From Cyanophora paradoxa (taxonomy: Eukaryota; Glaucocystophyceae; Cyanophorales; Cyanophoraceae), in assembly GCA_004431415.1 (NCBI GenBank), contig QPMI01000262.1, positions 43,823 through 107,822 of the forward strand: DNA of 64,000 bases, given 5' to 3'. Position numbers and translations under genes: made by a program. A model generated the notes under the pieces. That model saw only the letters and a list, made by a program, of their open reading frames with translations, was not told the DNA's origin and did no database searches. Below, in pieces: positions 33,083 to 44,476 of this stretch. How positions within the stretch are numbered: position 1 is the first letter of the stretch; the number at the start of each line of letters is the position of its first letter.

Positions 33083-35523
33083 ATGGAGGTCGAGCTCAGG
33101 CAGCCCAGCGGCGATTCACACTACGCGCGGATCTGTACGGGATGCGCAGACGCGCTCAGCTCATCGGCCGCAGCGAGGCACCGGTGAGCTGCGGGGCAGG
33201 TCATATCCGCTTGCGCGCGCACGAGACCGGACCCGCGGCGGGCGGGCGTGGGCGATCAGCCTGCGGTCTAACGAAATTAGTTCTATTCTCTCTCTTTTGC
33301 GTCTAATCTTGGCCTGTACGCAGCTGCCTCTGCTGCAGGCGGTCACTCCGGGCCTCGGGGCCTTCTAGCCCCGGCTCTGCGCTGCGGGCCGGCAAGCGGG
33401 TGTTCATTCGGTTAAAGTTCACCCCGGCCAAGCGGCGGCACGCATCGCGCGGGGCGGGGCGCGACGGGGCCGCCTCGACTGGCGACTCGTCCGTGGACAC
33501 GGGCGATGTCGAGCGCGGGGATCTCGCGGGGGGCGCTGCGGGCGGGCGCGGGGAGGAGGGATCGTGCGGGGTATCGATTGCGCAGCTCCCCGAGGACGTG
33601 CTCCTCCACATCCTCTCCTTCCTCGTCCGCCCCCGCCCCCGCCCGCTCCAGCGCGCCGGCCCCGCGGCGAGCGGCGCGGCGCGCAGGATAAGCGCGAGCT
33701 CATCATCTCGGTCTCTCTCGTGTGCCACGCCTGGCGCGAGCTCGCAGCGTGCGCCGCCGCCCCGCCGCGCGTCTCGGGCGGGGACCGACGCGGGGTGGAC
33801 GGGCAGGGAGCCGTGCCTGTGGCGGGAGCTGCAACTGACGAAGTACGGGGAGCGGGTGACGGACGGGCTGCTGCAGCGCGTCGCCGACCACTGCCCCGAG
33901 CTCACCGTCCTCGACCTCTCCCGCTGCCCAGGCCCGCCACCCCCCGCCCCGCCCCGTCCCTCTTCGGGCGCTCACGCCGCCCCGCAGGCTTCGGGCTGGC
34001 CGGCCTGCAGGCCCTCGCCGCCGTCGGCCCGACGCTGCGCCGCCTCGACCTCACCGGGTGCGCCCCTTGCTTTCCTTTTCCCTCCTTTGGGGCCGGGGCG
34101 AGCGGGGCGGGGCAGGTGCGGCGGGGTGAAGATGGAGTGCCTGGCGGGGCTGGCGCACCTGCCGTGCCTGGAGGAGCTCGCCGTCAGCAACACCGAGATC
34201 CTCCGCCGCGCCACCGACCGCACCATCCCCCGCCTCCCCCGGTCCGCCCCCGCCCCCCCGCAGCCCGCCCCTGGCCTCCTCCCGGCCGAGCCCCCGCCGC
34301 AGGCTCTCGTCGCTGAACATCTCGGGGATCGCGCTGGACGGGGCGCTGCTGGGGGCCGTGGCGGCCGCGTGGGGCCGCTCCCTCACGCGCCTCGTGGCGC
34401 GGGAGATCTACAACCTCACCCCGGACACCGTCTTTGCCTTCTGCGCCACCCCGCGCCTCGTCGAGCTCGAGTTCCAGATCTCCCGCGGGTCCGCCCCGCC
34501 CCGCCCCGCCCCGCCCGCCCCGCCCCGCCCGCCTGCCGGGGCTGAGGGCGGGGCAGGGCGTGCTGGACGACGGCGGCGCCGCTGGGGCGGCTGACGGCGC
34601 TGGAGCGGCTCTCGATCCCGGACGCCCTCGACGACGAGGCGCGCGAGGCGTGCGCCGACCTCGCCTGGCTCGCCCCCCTCGCCCGCCTCCAGGAGCTCCG
34701 CGTCGGCGCCTGCCGCCCCTCCCCGGAGGGCCTCGCCGCCCTCGCCTCCCTCCCCGCCCTCTCCCGCCTCCGCCTCACCCTCGCCTCCGCCCCCGGCCCG
34801 CCCCTCGCCGCCGCCCTCCACCGCCTCCCGCGCCTCACGGCGCTGCACCTGCGGGACAGCGCGGGGAGCCCGTTCCCGGGGCCTTCTGGGACGCGCTGCC
34901 GGCGCTCCCCGCGCTGCGCTCCTTCAAGGCCCGCATCTCCGCCCTCCACGACGCCGCCCCCGCCGCCCCGCCCCGCCCCACGCCCCCGCCCCGGGCGTCC
35001 CCGCCGCCGTCGCCGCCGCCGAGGCCCTCGCCTCCGCCGCCCGCGACGAGGACGAGGCCGGGCGCGACGAGGCCGGCGCGGGGCCGCACGGGGCCGGCGG
35101 GCGGGAGCGGTGCGGGACAGAGCGGCTGGCGGGGCGCTGCTGCGGCAGCCGGCCCTCTCGAGCGTGACCCTCAAGCTCCTCAACGCCGTCTCCTTCCGCC
35201 CGGGGCCCCTCGCCCCGTCGTCGCCCGCCTCTCCTCCTTCCACCTCCGCCTCAACGACTCCTGCCTCGTCGTCGGCGACCGCAGGCCCGCCCCCGCCCCC
35301 GCGCCCCGCCCGCCCCGCCCGGCCCGCCCCGCCCCGCCCGCCCTGACGCCGCCCGCAGCTGCCTGTACGAGAAGCACGTCTCCGTGCACCTCCTCACCTT
35401 TGCGGGCGCCCCCGCCCCGGGGCCCGCCCCGCCCCGCTCCCCGCCCCGGCCCCGGGCCCCGCCCCCGGTCCCGTCCCTGCGGCGCCGGCCCCGCACGGCG
35501 TGGCGGACGTGACCTTCCTCTGA
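33083..35523 (+). CDS. F-box / leucine-rich-repeat protein
   Basis: Probable substrate receptor of an SCF ubiquitin ligase. ATG 33083 begins MEVELRQPSGDSHYARICTG; an intron (33184 to about 33330) joins in phase to CLCCRRSLRASG and KRVFIRLKFTPAKRR. The F-box is IAQLPEDVLLHILSFL (33578-33625) with its second half LIISVSLVCHAWRELAAC (33699-33750), then WRELQLTKYGERVTD. LRR exons follow: LLQRVADHCPELTVLDLSRC, GLQALAAVGPTLRRLDLTGC, LAHLPCLEELAVSNTEI, LTRLVAREIYNLTPDTVFAF, LARLQELRVGACRPSPEGLA and LSSVTLKLLNAVSFRPG. The final exon reads HGVADVTFL before TGA. The 34489-34556 intron is a pure CCCCG then GGGGC example. The F-box half is firm; the last exons are less so. Confidence 0.75.
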
Positions 35524-36896
35524 GCCCGCCGCCCCCGGCCTCGGCCTCGGCCTCCCGGACACCTGCCGCCCTCCGGCACTCTTTCGCCCCCGCCGCCAGT
35601 CCCGCGGCTCTATCTACCGGATCTGGGCCCCGAGCTCAGCTTTAATTTTCCACTTTGTATTTGTAGGTTAATGGCTCGGCACACTTGCGTGCTCGCCTCA
35701 ATTTTGTCCTTGGATCTTAGCCGCACGGTTTCGATCCAGTTTTCGTTGAACTTGCAGCCGCTGAGCCGAGCAGCTTACTCGTCTCGAGCTCTCGGCTATA
35801 GCTAGCGCTTAGCTTCGTCTGGGAATATATATCGTTATGGACGTTGACCACCATGCCAAGATGTGTCAATCTGTTTTTGGATGATGCTGCGTGCATTGCA
35901 GTAGTCGTAGTGGCAATCCAGTCAGGGCATACGTAGGGATTACAAGTTATAATTAGCTTCAGTGTTATGTAAGCAGAGCGCTAGCGATGTGCTTTCACAT
36001 GGGTAATATAATTGCGTAGCGAATGGTAGTAATTGTGGTTTCGATTGAAGCAGAGGTGGCCTGATGGCGTCCGCCAGTTCCAGAACATCCGCCCGCAACG
36101 ATTTGCATTAGCACACAACAACAACTACTAGGAGTTTCACATCGCCCAATTTATCTCTCCGACTAGATAACACTGAGGACCGTCGAGTGCTGTGCTCTGT
36201 CTAAGTGGTGGGAAATTCTATCTACGTCCTATATCTACAAATGGGGCGAGAGGCCGAAAGATACACCTGCAGAAAAAGCCCAGCGCCCTACGCAGACCGA
36301 TGAAGGCAAACAGAGCGCGCAAACACCCTCCAGACGTGGAAGTCCGCCCTAGGGAAGACCCACGTATAGCGAAGGGCAGGAAAGGCACTACGCCTGACAA
36401 GCCAAAGTCGACGGAAAGACCTGAGCTTCCCTGCATGTGGAAAAGAACCGCCATCTAGCGACTCGACTGCGAGGAGATGAGGAGCGGAACGAAATGAGAG
36501 AGCGCCGATGAGCCCCAGCTGCCAAGCAAGGGAGCGGGGGCCGCCAGAACATCCGCCCGCGTCTCGGCGCTGCACGCGGGGCGCGCCACAGCGGAATGCC
36601 TTCCTGAATTGATCGACGAGACTCCGTCCGCGAGCTCGAGCTGTGCAAGCGGGATTCTTCCGCCCGCGACCCCTCGCCGGTGGCCTCCAGAGGTGCCGGC
36701 CGCAGCCTCGGGCTGCTGCTGGTCCAAGACGTTGAAGCTGAGGGTCTCGACTCCCCCGAGGCTGAATGGACCGACACACATCAGAAAGAAGACGAACGCG
36801 GAATCTTCTTGCGGCTTCTTCGGTTGCCGACGACCGACGGAGCGGAAGCGGGGAGGTGGGTGCCGCGCGAGTAGTTGCGATTGCTGATCGACGAAC
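35524..36896. other. Intergenic, partly AT-rich
   Basis: No gene supported. 35630-36200 is AT-rich without long frames. 36190-36890 carries overlapping open frames (for example minus 36781-36455, MCVGPFSLGGVETLSF) that lack introns, motifs and homology I can recognise. Confidence 0.5.
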
Positions 36897-37533
36897 TCAG
36901 CGCCTCTCGCGCCTCTCCTTCTCCTTGCGCCTCAACTCCTCGGCCTTGGTCGCGAGATGGTATCTTAGGCCGACGAGGTGCTTCGTGTGCTTGGCGAGCG
37001 CGGCCTTGGCCTCCTCTGGCGAGATCCCGCGGGCCACCTGCGGAGCTCGAGCCTGTCAAACAAGGGCAGACACGCACAGCGCACACAATCGTACGTGATG
37101 AGATATGTAAACTGGATCTTTGATCTGCGCGAGCAGATTCGGGTCGCGCTGCTTCGCTTTCTTGCCTGCGGAGGGCATTGGCGTTCTGCATGCAGGGTTT
37201 GAGAACAGCCCGCGCACCGGCGAGCTTTTCACGAATCGAGAGAACTGTTCCAGAAAGCTTCTCCTGGTCGGCAGGCGATGCTGCAGCGGCGTTCGCTGCC
37301 CGCGGCGCCGGCCGAGAGCTCGACTCGCTCGGGGCGCTCGAGCTGGCCGCTGCGGTTGTCGGCGGCGGCGCTAATGCCGCTGCGGGGTTCGCCGAAGGCG
37401 CGCTCTCGGCGCTGGAAGACGCCGCCTGCGCGGCGGCCTCGGCTGCAGCGGCGGCGCGCTTCGCTTTCGAGATGTAGGGTTTCAGCGGCGGGTTCGCGCC
37501 ATCCGCAGCCGGGCCGCCCGCGCGGGAGGCCAT
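36897..37533 (-). CDS. Hypothetical Ala-rich protein with basic coiled-coil C terminus
   Basis: Not recognised. The start ATG 37533 gives MASRAGGPAADGANPPLKPY, then an Ala/Ser-rich low-complexity stretch and QEKLSGTVLSIREKLAGA. A middle exon gives GKKAKQRDPNLLAQIKD. The last exon gives PQVARGISPEEAKAALAKH, LRYHLATKAEELRRK and a terminal EKERRERR before TGA at 36897. Two ordinary-composition introns are inferred (the second ends TTTGACAG). About 170 residues. It shares an 81-bp upstream gap with the RMND1-like gene, the tightest head-to-head pair in the window, which supports it being a real gene. No function is proposed. Confidence 0.5.
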
Positions 37534-37614
37534 GCAGGGGACGCCAACGAGCCGGGAGGATGCAGAGGACTCTGAAAGTTAGTTGGCAGAAGTTATTCGG
37601 TAGCCCGCAAAAAA
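37534..37614. promoter_or_regulatory. 81-bp gap between divergent start codons
   Basis: Lies between the Ala-rich hypothetical gene (-) and the RMND1-like gene (+). If both starts are right, both 5' UTRs and core promoters must fit in or overlap this interval. No motif was recognised. Confidence 0.4.
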
Positions 37615-39667
37615 ATGGCGTTCGCGGTCGGCCTCTGCCGGGCCCTCGCGTCCCAGCGTTCTCTCTTGCCCGATGAGTCCGTATCGCCATTGCTATCGCA
37701 GCAGGCTCCGCCGGCGTGCTGGCGACCGAACCGCGCCGACTTGCGCGGCCGTGTGTGGAGCGCGGTCCAGTCTTCGCGGTTCTTCGGAGAACGCGTGAAG
37801 ACGCCGATCTTTCAGGCTCGCACCCAGCAGCCGATCGTTCAGCCTGGCGTCGTGTGCGAGCAGGGCGGAAGCCTCCGCGGCGCGAAGGGAGCGTCGGACG
37901 AGGACCTCCTGGAGCTGCTCGAGTACGAGGAGGACGAGTTCGACGAGGACGACGAGGGCGCCAGCATCCCCCAGCGGCCCGCTCGCAACTCGCGCTCGGC
38001 GGCTGGATCGAAGGACTCGCCGAAGCGAGCGCGCGGCCGGCAGCTCGGCAAGGGCCGCCGAGTCTACACCAACGAGGTCAAAAGCGTCCGGTGCGGGCTG
38101 GCGGGGCTGGCGCGGGCGTGGCGGCGGTGGCACTGAGGGGCTGCAGGTCGTACTGCGTGGCGACGTCGTTCAAGATGCGGGCGCTGCTGAGCTACCTGCA
38201 GCAGCAGGAGGACATGCCCATCCGCGTCTACCGCGACGTCATCTACGCCCGCCGCTTCACCGGTGCGAACCGCAGCCCCCGGGGGCCCCGGGCCGGCCTC
38301 ACGGGCGGGGCGCAGAGGGGTCGGAGGAGGACGGGGGGGACGTGTTCTACTTCCCCTACGGCGTGATCGTCTCCTGGGGCCTCCGCCGCTCCCAGGAGCA
38401 GCGCCTCCTCGACGAGATCCGCGAGTTCGCCGTGCGCCCCGCCCCGAGCCCGCTTCGGGCCGGCGGGGCGGGGGCCTCATGGGCGGGGCGGGGCGCAGGA
38501 GGAGCCGGTGCCGCGGGTGCAGCTGGACTCGATGGAGTACACGTACGGCGCCACCACCCGCATCCGCAACGACGAGGTCCCCCGCCCCGCCCGCCCGCCC
38601 GCCCCGCCCCGCCCCCGCCCACGCCCCGCCGCCGCAGATCGTGCTGCCGCGGAGCCCGTCCCTCTCCGAGGACTTGCTCGACAACAACGGGTGCCGCCGC
38701 CCCGCCTGGCGTCGCCCGGGGCGGGGCGTGGGGGGTGACGGGGCGGGGGCAGGTGGGCGGGGCGCGAGTGGGAGAAGGTCGTGCTCCTGAAGCTCAGCCA
38801 CTCGCACGGGATGGCCCAGGCGCGCCCCGCCCGCCTGCGCCGGCCGCCCGGGGCCCGCCGCCTGACGTGCCGCCAGAGCGTGAAGCTGATTGTGTTCGAG
38901 GACAAGGTCCAGTCCACCATCCGCAAGACCCGCTACATCCCCCAGGTGCCCCGCCCCGCCGCCCCCCGCCCGCCGGCGCGGGGACTGGGGCCGGGGAGTG
39001 ACGGGCGGGGCGGCAGGTGATGGCACAGACGGGCAAGATCAAGCTGACGAGCAAGGAGATGCACCGGTGCGCTCGCTCGCCCGCCCGCGCGCCCGGCCGC
39101 CTCGGGGAGGGAGGGGCGAGGCGGGGCGGGCGGGGGGTGACGGGGCGGGGGGCCCGGGCCAGGCGGGTGGGGGAGATCCTCTTCGAGCGGCACTCGATCA
39201 ACCTGCACTCGGACATCCTCGACGTCCCCGAGTTCTTCTGGCCCGCCCCCCCGCCCCGCCCCGGCGCGATCGGAGGAGGGGGCTGAGGGGCGGGGCAGGG
39301 AGTACACGGAGCTGGAGCCGGTGTACGAGATCACGGCGCGGTACCTGGACGTGGAGAAGCGCGTCGAGGTCCTCAACCGCCGCCTCGACATCGTCCGCGA
39401 GCTCTTCGACCTGTCCGCGCCCCCGCCCCGCCCCGCCTTGGCCCCCCCGCCCCGGGCCCCCGCCCCCGCCCCGCCGAGCCGCCGGGCAGGCTGAGCACGG
39501 AGCTGAACCACAAGTACTCCTCCCGCCTCGAGTGGATCATCATCATCCTCATCGTCATCGAGGTGCGCGCGCCGGCCGGGCGCGAGGCACGGGACGAGGC
39601 CCCAGCCTCAGGCCGCGCCCCGCAGGTCATCCTCTCCTTCTCCAAGGACGTCTTCCACATCCTCTAG
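37615..39667 (+). CDS. RMND1: RMND1 / DUF155 family organelle protein
   Basis: Membrane-anchored DUF155 protein; the human member supports mitochondrial translation. ATG 37615 gives MAFAVGLCRALASQRSLLPD. An acidic stretch (LLELLEYEEDEFDEDDEG) and a basic one precede the domain. Domain exons: YCVATSFKMRALLSYLQQQ, DVFYFPYGVIVSWGLRRSQE, VQLDSMEYTYGATTRIRNDE, IVLPRSPSLSEDLLDNN, VVLLKLSHSHGMAQ, SVKLIVFEDKVQSTIRKTR, RHSINLHSDILDVPEFFW, LEPVYEITARYLDVEKRVEV, LNRRLDIVRELFD. The C-terminal membrane segment is SRLEWIIIILIVIE followed by VILSFSKDVFHIL before TAG 39667. This order matches the family throughout. The MAF start could mean muroplast rather than mitochondrial targeting. More than nine short introns. 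Confidence 0.92.
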
Positions 39668-40872
39668 CGCCCTCCATTCTCCGCGCCGGCCCGGCCCCCG
39701 CTCTGCCGCCCGCCGGGGCCCTTTCCGCACCTTTCGAGCTCCCACCGGTGGCACCGGAGCCCACCGTAGTACTTTCATCCAGGAGGACCCCTTTCGTAGA
39801 ACCAGTTTTGGCGCCTATGCGGCCAGGCCCGCCGGACCTCTTGTCGAGACCGGCCTCATAGTTGACGGACTTGGGTTTGGGTAGGCTGGGACATTGGTAG
39901 AGGCAACGCTTGACGTAGGCATAAGTATAGCTAGCGAGCATTTTGCTTTGGGTAGCGGCTGCTAGCGGGCAGTCGTTTCGGTGTGCAGCTGCTGATTGCG
40001 CTCGCAGCAATGGACCATGCCCATGGGCATCCCAAGTTCGGCCTCTTTCAAGTTTCTATGCGTATGCGTAGGCGGCTCGACATTCTTTGAATTTGAAGTA
40101 CTAGTAGTAGTCGTAACTTGTAACGATTGCTTACGTTCATTGCAATTGATCATGACCAGCTGAGCAGCCATGACCAGGCCCGCGTGCATGCGCGTATAAG
40201 GGATCCAGCCGGCCTGGCAGACCCCGGTTGCGATCGGCGTCGTCATGATCACTCTGTCACAGTGTTGACGTATACGTACGCGTTCACACGCGCGCCCAGC
40301 GCCCGTTGCGGGCCGGGCATGCGCATGCGCGCGCAGCGCTAGCTATCATAGTACTAGTATAGCTAGCGCGCGCGCTAGCGCTTGATCATGATCATGATCA
40401 TGAGCCGACCGCCGGGCGCCCCCGGCGCCGCGACGCGCCTGCGCCGATGACCATGAGCTTTCCGGCCACTAGTGCTGGGGCGGCTGATCATGACTGTGAG
40501 CAGCGCGTACGCCGTGACGGGCGTCGGGCCGACCAGCGGCCGGCGAAACGCTCGGACCTTATTGTCTTCTTCCCCCCCAACTTGGGGTACAGCGGGTCAG
40601 CAGCTCCCGAAGTAGGAGCAGGCGGCCGAAGACTTCCGCAGGGGCCGCGGGGCAGAATTCAGGCACCGGCACAGTGTAGAAGCACCGGTCCAGCGTCAGA
40701 GAGCGTGTGGCTAGCACGCCCGCGCTCCCAGCTGCTAACTCGGAGCTTACCAGCTCGGCTCCTTTGGCGGCGGTCATACCGGCTAGCATAGACTGGTCCG
40801 GTCGAGGCAGGCGACCTTCGCTGTTGAGAGCTAAGCCTTGGGGCGAGAGCGCGAACAACATCATTTAGCAAG
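39668..40872. other. Intergenic with palindromes; one weak minus frame
   Basis: A minus frame 39627-39941 (MLASYTYAYVKRCLYQ..., GLDKRSGGPGRIGAKTG) has plausible composition but no motif, and overlaps the RMND1 3' end by 41 bp. 40310-40410 repeats the palindromic style seen at 6.6 and 23 kb (CATGCGCATGCGC, GTACTAGTA, GCTAGCGCGCGCGCTAGC, TGATCATGATCATGATCATG). Confidence 0.5.
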
Positions 40873-43347
40873 ATGGCGCAGAAGGAGCAGGTCTATGCTG
40901 CTGTTCTTTCCAATCTGGTGGTAGCGAAGAAGGTACGCTGGCGCACTTAGCCCTATGGGGGCTGGTCGCTGCGGTCCGACAACCTGCCCGCGCAGGAAAT
41001 AACAACAACGACAAACAAGCCGAAAAGATGTAAGCCTGATCAAAGCTCTTTTAGCTCTTGCCAGCTGTAAGCACTCCGCGCTGATCTCCCGCTTGCAGTG
41101 TCGCGCCCCGATATGACCCAGGTTTGTGCCAGTCTGTTCTGCGCGAACCCACGCAGCAGAGAGGGATCGCTTGTCATTGAGGGATAAACATCGATCCTTC
41201 TGTCCTGAGTGCGGGCAAAGGCGCTTAATAGTCGCGCGGACAGGATGTCAAGCAGGCGTTGGAGAACCCGGTCCCGATACAGGAGGTCTCCGTCGAGGAG
41301 AGGAAGAAAGCCTTTCGTTTCGTCGAATCTCCAGAGGTGATCCGCGGCTTGCCTGGAAGCGAACGGAGCGGCGGCGGCTTAAGCGCCCGGGTCGCAGGTC
41401 TATGCCCGCCCCGCCGATGCAGACCCTCCGGAGGACCCCGCAGAGAAGAACCGGAAAGCGATCGACGTCGAGGTGCGTGTGATGTGCGCTGCGGCGGGGC
41501 CTGGGAGCCGACAAGGCGGCAGGAACTGCTGCGGCCGCTCTTCGACGAGCTGCTGGAGGCGGGGAAGACGGAGAAGGAGATGGTCCAGGCTCTGCAGGTG
41601 CAGCCGCCCACCGGCGCGGGCGCTCGGCGGCGGGGCCGGCTGACGCGGCAGGGCGGCGGCAGGGCTATATGGACGAGCAGATGAAAACGCTCACCGAGGA
41701 GAACAAGGGCATCGTCGTTCCGATCGTGGACGGGCTCTTCGGCAAAGCGCAGGCGCGCCCGCCGACGGGGCGGGGTGGCGGGCGGCGCGGCGGGGCGGGC
41801 GGTGACGGGGCGGGGCGCGGGTGTGCAGGAGGAGCTGGAGCGTGCGACGGCGTTCGAGAAGGAGCGGAACGACAAGCTTTTCAACGAGATCAAGGACCAG
41901 GTCGAGGAGGAGGCCGACGTCCTCAAGAAGAAGGCACGCCCCCGCGCCGCCCCGCCCGGCGCGCCCGGCGCGGCCCGGCGCGGCCCGGCGGGGCCCGGCG
42001 GGGCGGCCAGCTGAGGCGGCCTCGCGCAGCTCTCTAGCGGGTCCTTCCGTCAGAACTTCGCCCGCCTCGCGGCGCACAAGCAACGAGAGCGGGACGAGGC
42101 CGAGTGGAAGGAGAAGGTCCGCGCCACTCCAGGACGCGCCCCAGGGCTGCGCCTGAGGGCCCCCTCCCGCCGCGCAGTTCAACGTGCAGAACGCCGAAAT
42201 AAAGGCGCTGAAGGAGCAATTAGACAAGGAGAAGAAGGCGCGGAGCACGGACGCGAAGAGGTGCGCGGGGGGCCGCCCCGGAGGCGGCGCGGGGCGGGCG
42301 GGGGCTGAGGCGCTGGCGGCGGGGCGCAGCTTTGAGGAGCGGCTGGCGAAGGAGAAGGCCGAGTGGGAGAAGCAGCGGGCGAGCGCGGCGCCGACGGCCA
42401 AGGAGAAGCCCGACCCGGCAGCGGGCAAGTGGAAGCAGGAGAAGACGGAGCTGGAGGACAAGCTGCGGCGGCTCGCCAAGGAGAACGAGGACCTCACCAA
42501 GGTCGTCACGGAGCTCCGCCACTTCCGCGTTCGCCCCGCCCCGCCCCGCCCCGCCCCGCCCGCCGAGCCCGGCCCGGACCGACGCGGCGGCGGCAGGCGA
42601 AGATGCAGCAGATGCACGCACAGCACCGGATGGAGCAGCAGAACGGCTTCCGCAGGTCCGCCGCGCCCCCGCCGCCGCGCGCCGCCCGCGGGCCGGGGCG
42701 CGGCGCTGAGCGCGGCGGGGCGCAGCGGGAGCAACTCGAACATGTCGCCGGGGGCGCTGGCTGCGGCGGCGGCGATGGACGCGATGGGCGAGGACGGCGA
42801 CGGCGCCCTCGAGGGCGAGGACGGCGACGCGCCCCAGGCCCAGTCCTTCGTCAACGGTCCGCCCCGCCCCCGCCCGCCCCGCCCCCGCCCGCGCCCCTGC
42901 CCACAGGCCGCCCCTGCAGGCTCGTTCGGCGGCGTGAAGAAGGCGTACGGGGCGCCGAAGCCGGGGACGAAGAAGCCGCTGGCGGCGGGGCCCCCCGTGG
43001 GGCGCCCCGCGATGTCCCCCGGGGTCTACAAGGCGAGCGGGGCGGGCGGGGCGGGGCGGGCCGGGGCTGACGGGGCGGGGCGGCAGATGAACGGGCAGGC
43101 GACGCTGGGCCCGCCGGGGCTGGGGGCGAAGCCGAAGGCGCGCTCGCAGGGGAGCCTGCACGGGGCGGCCGGCCCCGGCGGCACCGCCGACGAGATGATG
43201 GCCGCCTACGCCGGCCACGCCGGCGCCGCCCTCCGCCAGAACCTCCGCTCCGGCGGCGGCGTCGGCACCGGGCCCCTCCGCGCCACCCCCGCCGCCAGCC
43301 CGCCCGCCAACGGCATACGGCACGTCGCCAGCACGCCGCAGGTCTAG
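40873..43347 (+). CDS. Coiled-coil protein with low-complexity C terminus
   Basis: Not assigned to a family. ATG 40873 gives MAQKEQVYAAVLSNLVVAKK, closed by a GTACGC donor; the next junction is uncertain. Later exons: KQALENPVPIQEVSVEERKK, FRFVESPE, ELLRPLFDELLEAGKTEKEM, MDEQMKTLTEENKGIVVPIV, LERATAFEKERNDKLFNEIK, ARLAAHKQRERDEAEWKEKV, NAEIKALKEQLDKEKKA, EERLAKEKAEWEKQRA and KLRRLAKENEDLTKVVTEL, which are heptad-rich. The tail is Gly/Ala/Pro-rich (VKKAYGAPKPGTKKPL, PPANGIRHVASTPQV) and ends at TAG 43347. GC donors occur after GKAQ (about 41753) and after LKKK (about 41934). A cytoskeletal or basal-body role is possible but not shown. Confidence 0.6.
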
Positions 43348-43684
43348 CACCCTTTCCCTCGCCTGTAAAGTCCTCCACGGCCGTCCCTCTCTCTCGGGGC
43401 GACTAGCTAGTGCGCCAGTATTTACGTATACCGTAGGTATCTCAGCTAGGTCGGAATGTTTGAATGCCATTTCTTTCTTCCCAGCGCGCACTCGCTGCCG
43501 CCCCCCGCTACTAGAGAGAGCGAAGAGCGAAAGGATCAGTACTTGGAAAGTACGTAGAACATGGACGGGAGATTCTCAAAGAAACGCTGCCTACACTGGC
43601 TGAGGTCTGCGCGGGAAGAGGCCAGGTGGGGTGAGGTGGGCAAGGAAGGGCGAGAATGAATGCAAAAGCTGACAGACCACTTGT
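43348..43684. other. Convergent 3' gap
   Basis: 337 bp between the 3' ends of the coiled-coil gene (+) and GOT1 (-). Nothing is recognised beyond a moderately AT-rich 3'-flank character. Confidence 0.5.
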
Positions 43685-44283
43685 CTATACGGGCAGGCGG
43701 CGAGTGACGAACAGCTTGTCGATGGCCTGCTTGACGCCGGGCATGCTGAGGATGGGACCGATAACAGGGAGCCTCCGCATGAAGGCGACGGCGATGGGGA
43801 AGAAGTCGCTGCGGGACGGCTAAGCGGAGGGCGAGCGGGCGGCGCCGCTGCTGCGAGTCGCACCCGAAGAGGTTAAGAAAACCGAACATCTCCAGGCACA
43901 TGCCGAAGAAGGTCCAGCCCAAGAGGACGAGAGAGATGCCGCCGAAGAAGCATATCGAGCCACGCAGCTTGCGCTTCTGGAAGAAGAACTTGCCGGTTTT
44001 CTTCATGCCGATAACAAGCGTAACACCGGAGAGGAAAAGGAGCTGCGCACAGCGAGACAGTCAGCTGGCCGTAGCGCCCCCAACACGCCACCAAGCGCAC
44101 ATTGCCCATGGCCAGCAGCGCTCGGTCGAAGAAGAAAAGGATTCCGATCATCGTGAACAGGATGCCGAAGCCTGTCAGACCTATCCCAATCTCTGAACCG
44201 CAACGAAGCTTCAGACGCCGCTCCGTGCATGCGCGCCGGCCATTCACGCAAGGCGTACTCTTATAATCATCGAGCAGCACCAT
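43685..44283 (-). CDS. GOT1: Vesicle transport protein GOT1
   Basis: Small four-helix Golgi membrane protein in ER-Golgi traffic. The start ATG 44283 gives MVLLDDYK. A 60-odd-nt intron (GTACGCC...CGGTTCAG) splits the Lys codon and continues IGIGLTGFGILFTMIGILFF then FDRALLAMGN. The next exons give LLFLSGVTLVIGMKKTGKFF and QKRKLRGSICFFGGISLVLL, with GWTFFGMCLEMFGFLNLFG (near 43870-43930) and DFFPIAVAFMRRLPVIGPIL, ending KLFVTRRLPV at TAG 43685. Length about 135 residues and the motifs F-F-D-R-A-L-L-A, F-F-x-Q-K and E-M-x-G-F are as in yeast and animal GOT1. Introns here are less GC-rich than in neighbouring genes. Head-to-head with the GRAM gene (193 bp apart). Confidence 0.95.
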
Positions 44284-44476
44284 GGTTGCTTATTTGACCG
44301 CCTCCCGCCGCAGTGCTCGAATACTGGTGGCGTCGTTCAAACCGGCGAAACGCGCGGGGTCAGGCGGAGGGCGACGTACCTGGATAAGCTTGTGGAACTC
44401 GCTCTGACGTGTCCTTCTGGCCCTCGGATGAAGCGCCGGGAGCGGGCTTGGGGGGATACTGCAGCAGTTTAACGAC

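Noticed and set aside
36455-36781. 109-codon minus open frame (MCVGPFSLGG...)
   Set aside because: Protein-like in places but overlaps other frames, lacks any family signature and would be an isolated intronless gene; kept only as a note on the intergenic region.
39627-39941. 105-codon minus open frame overlapping the RMND1 3' end
   Set aside because: No motif; overlaps a confident gene; ends in GC-driven low complexity.
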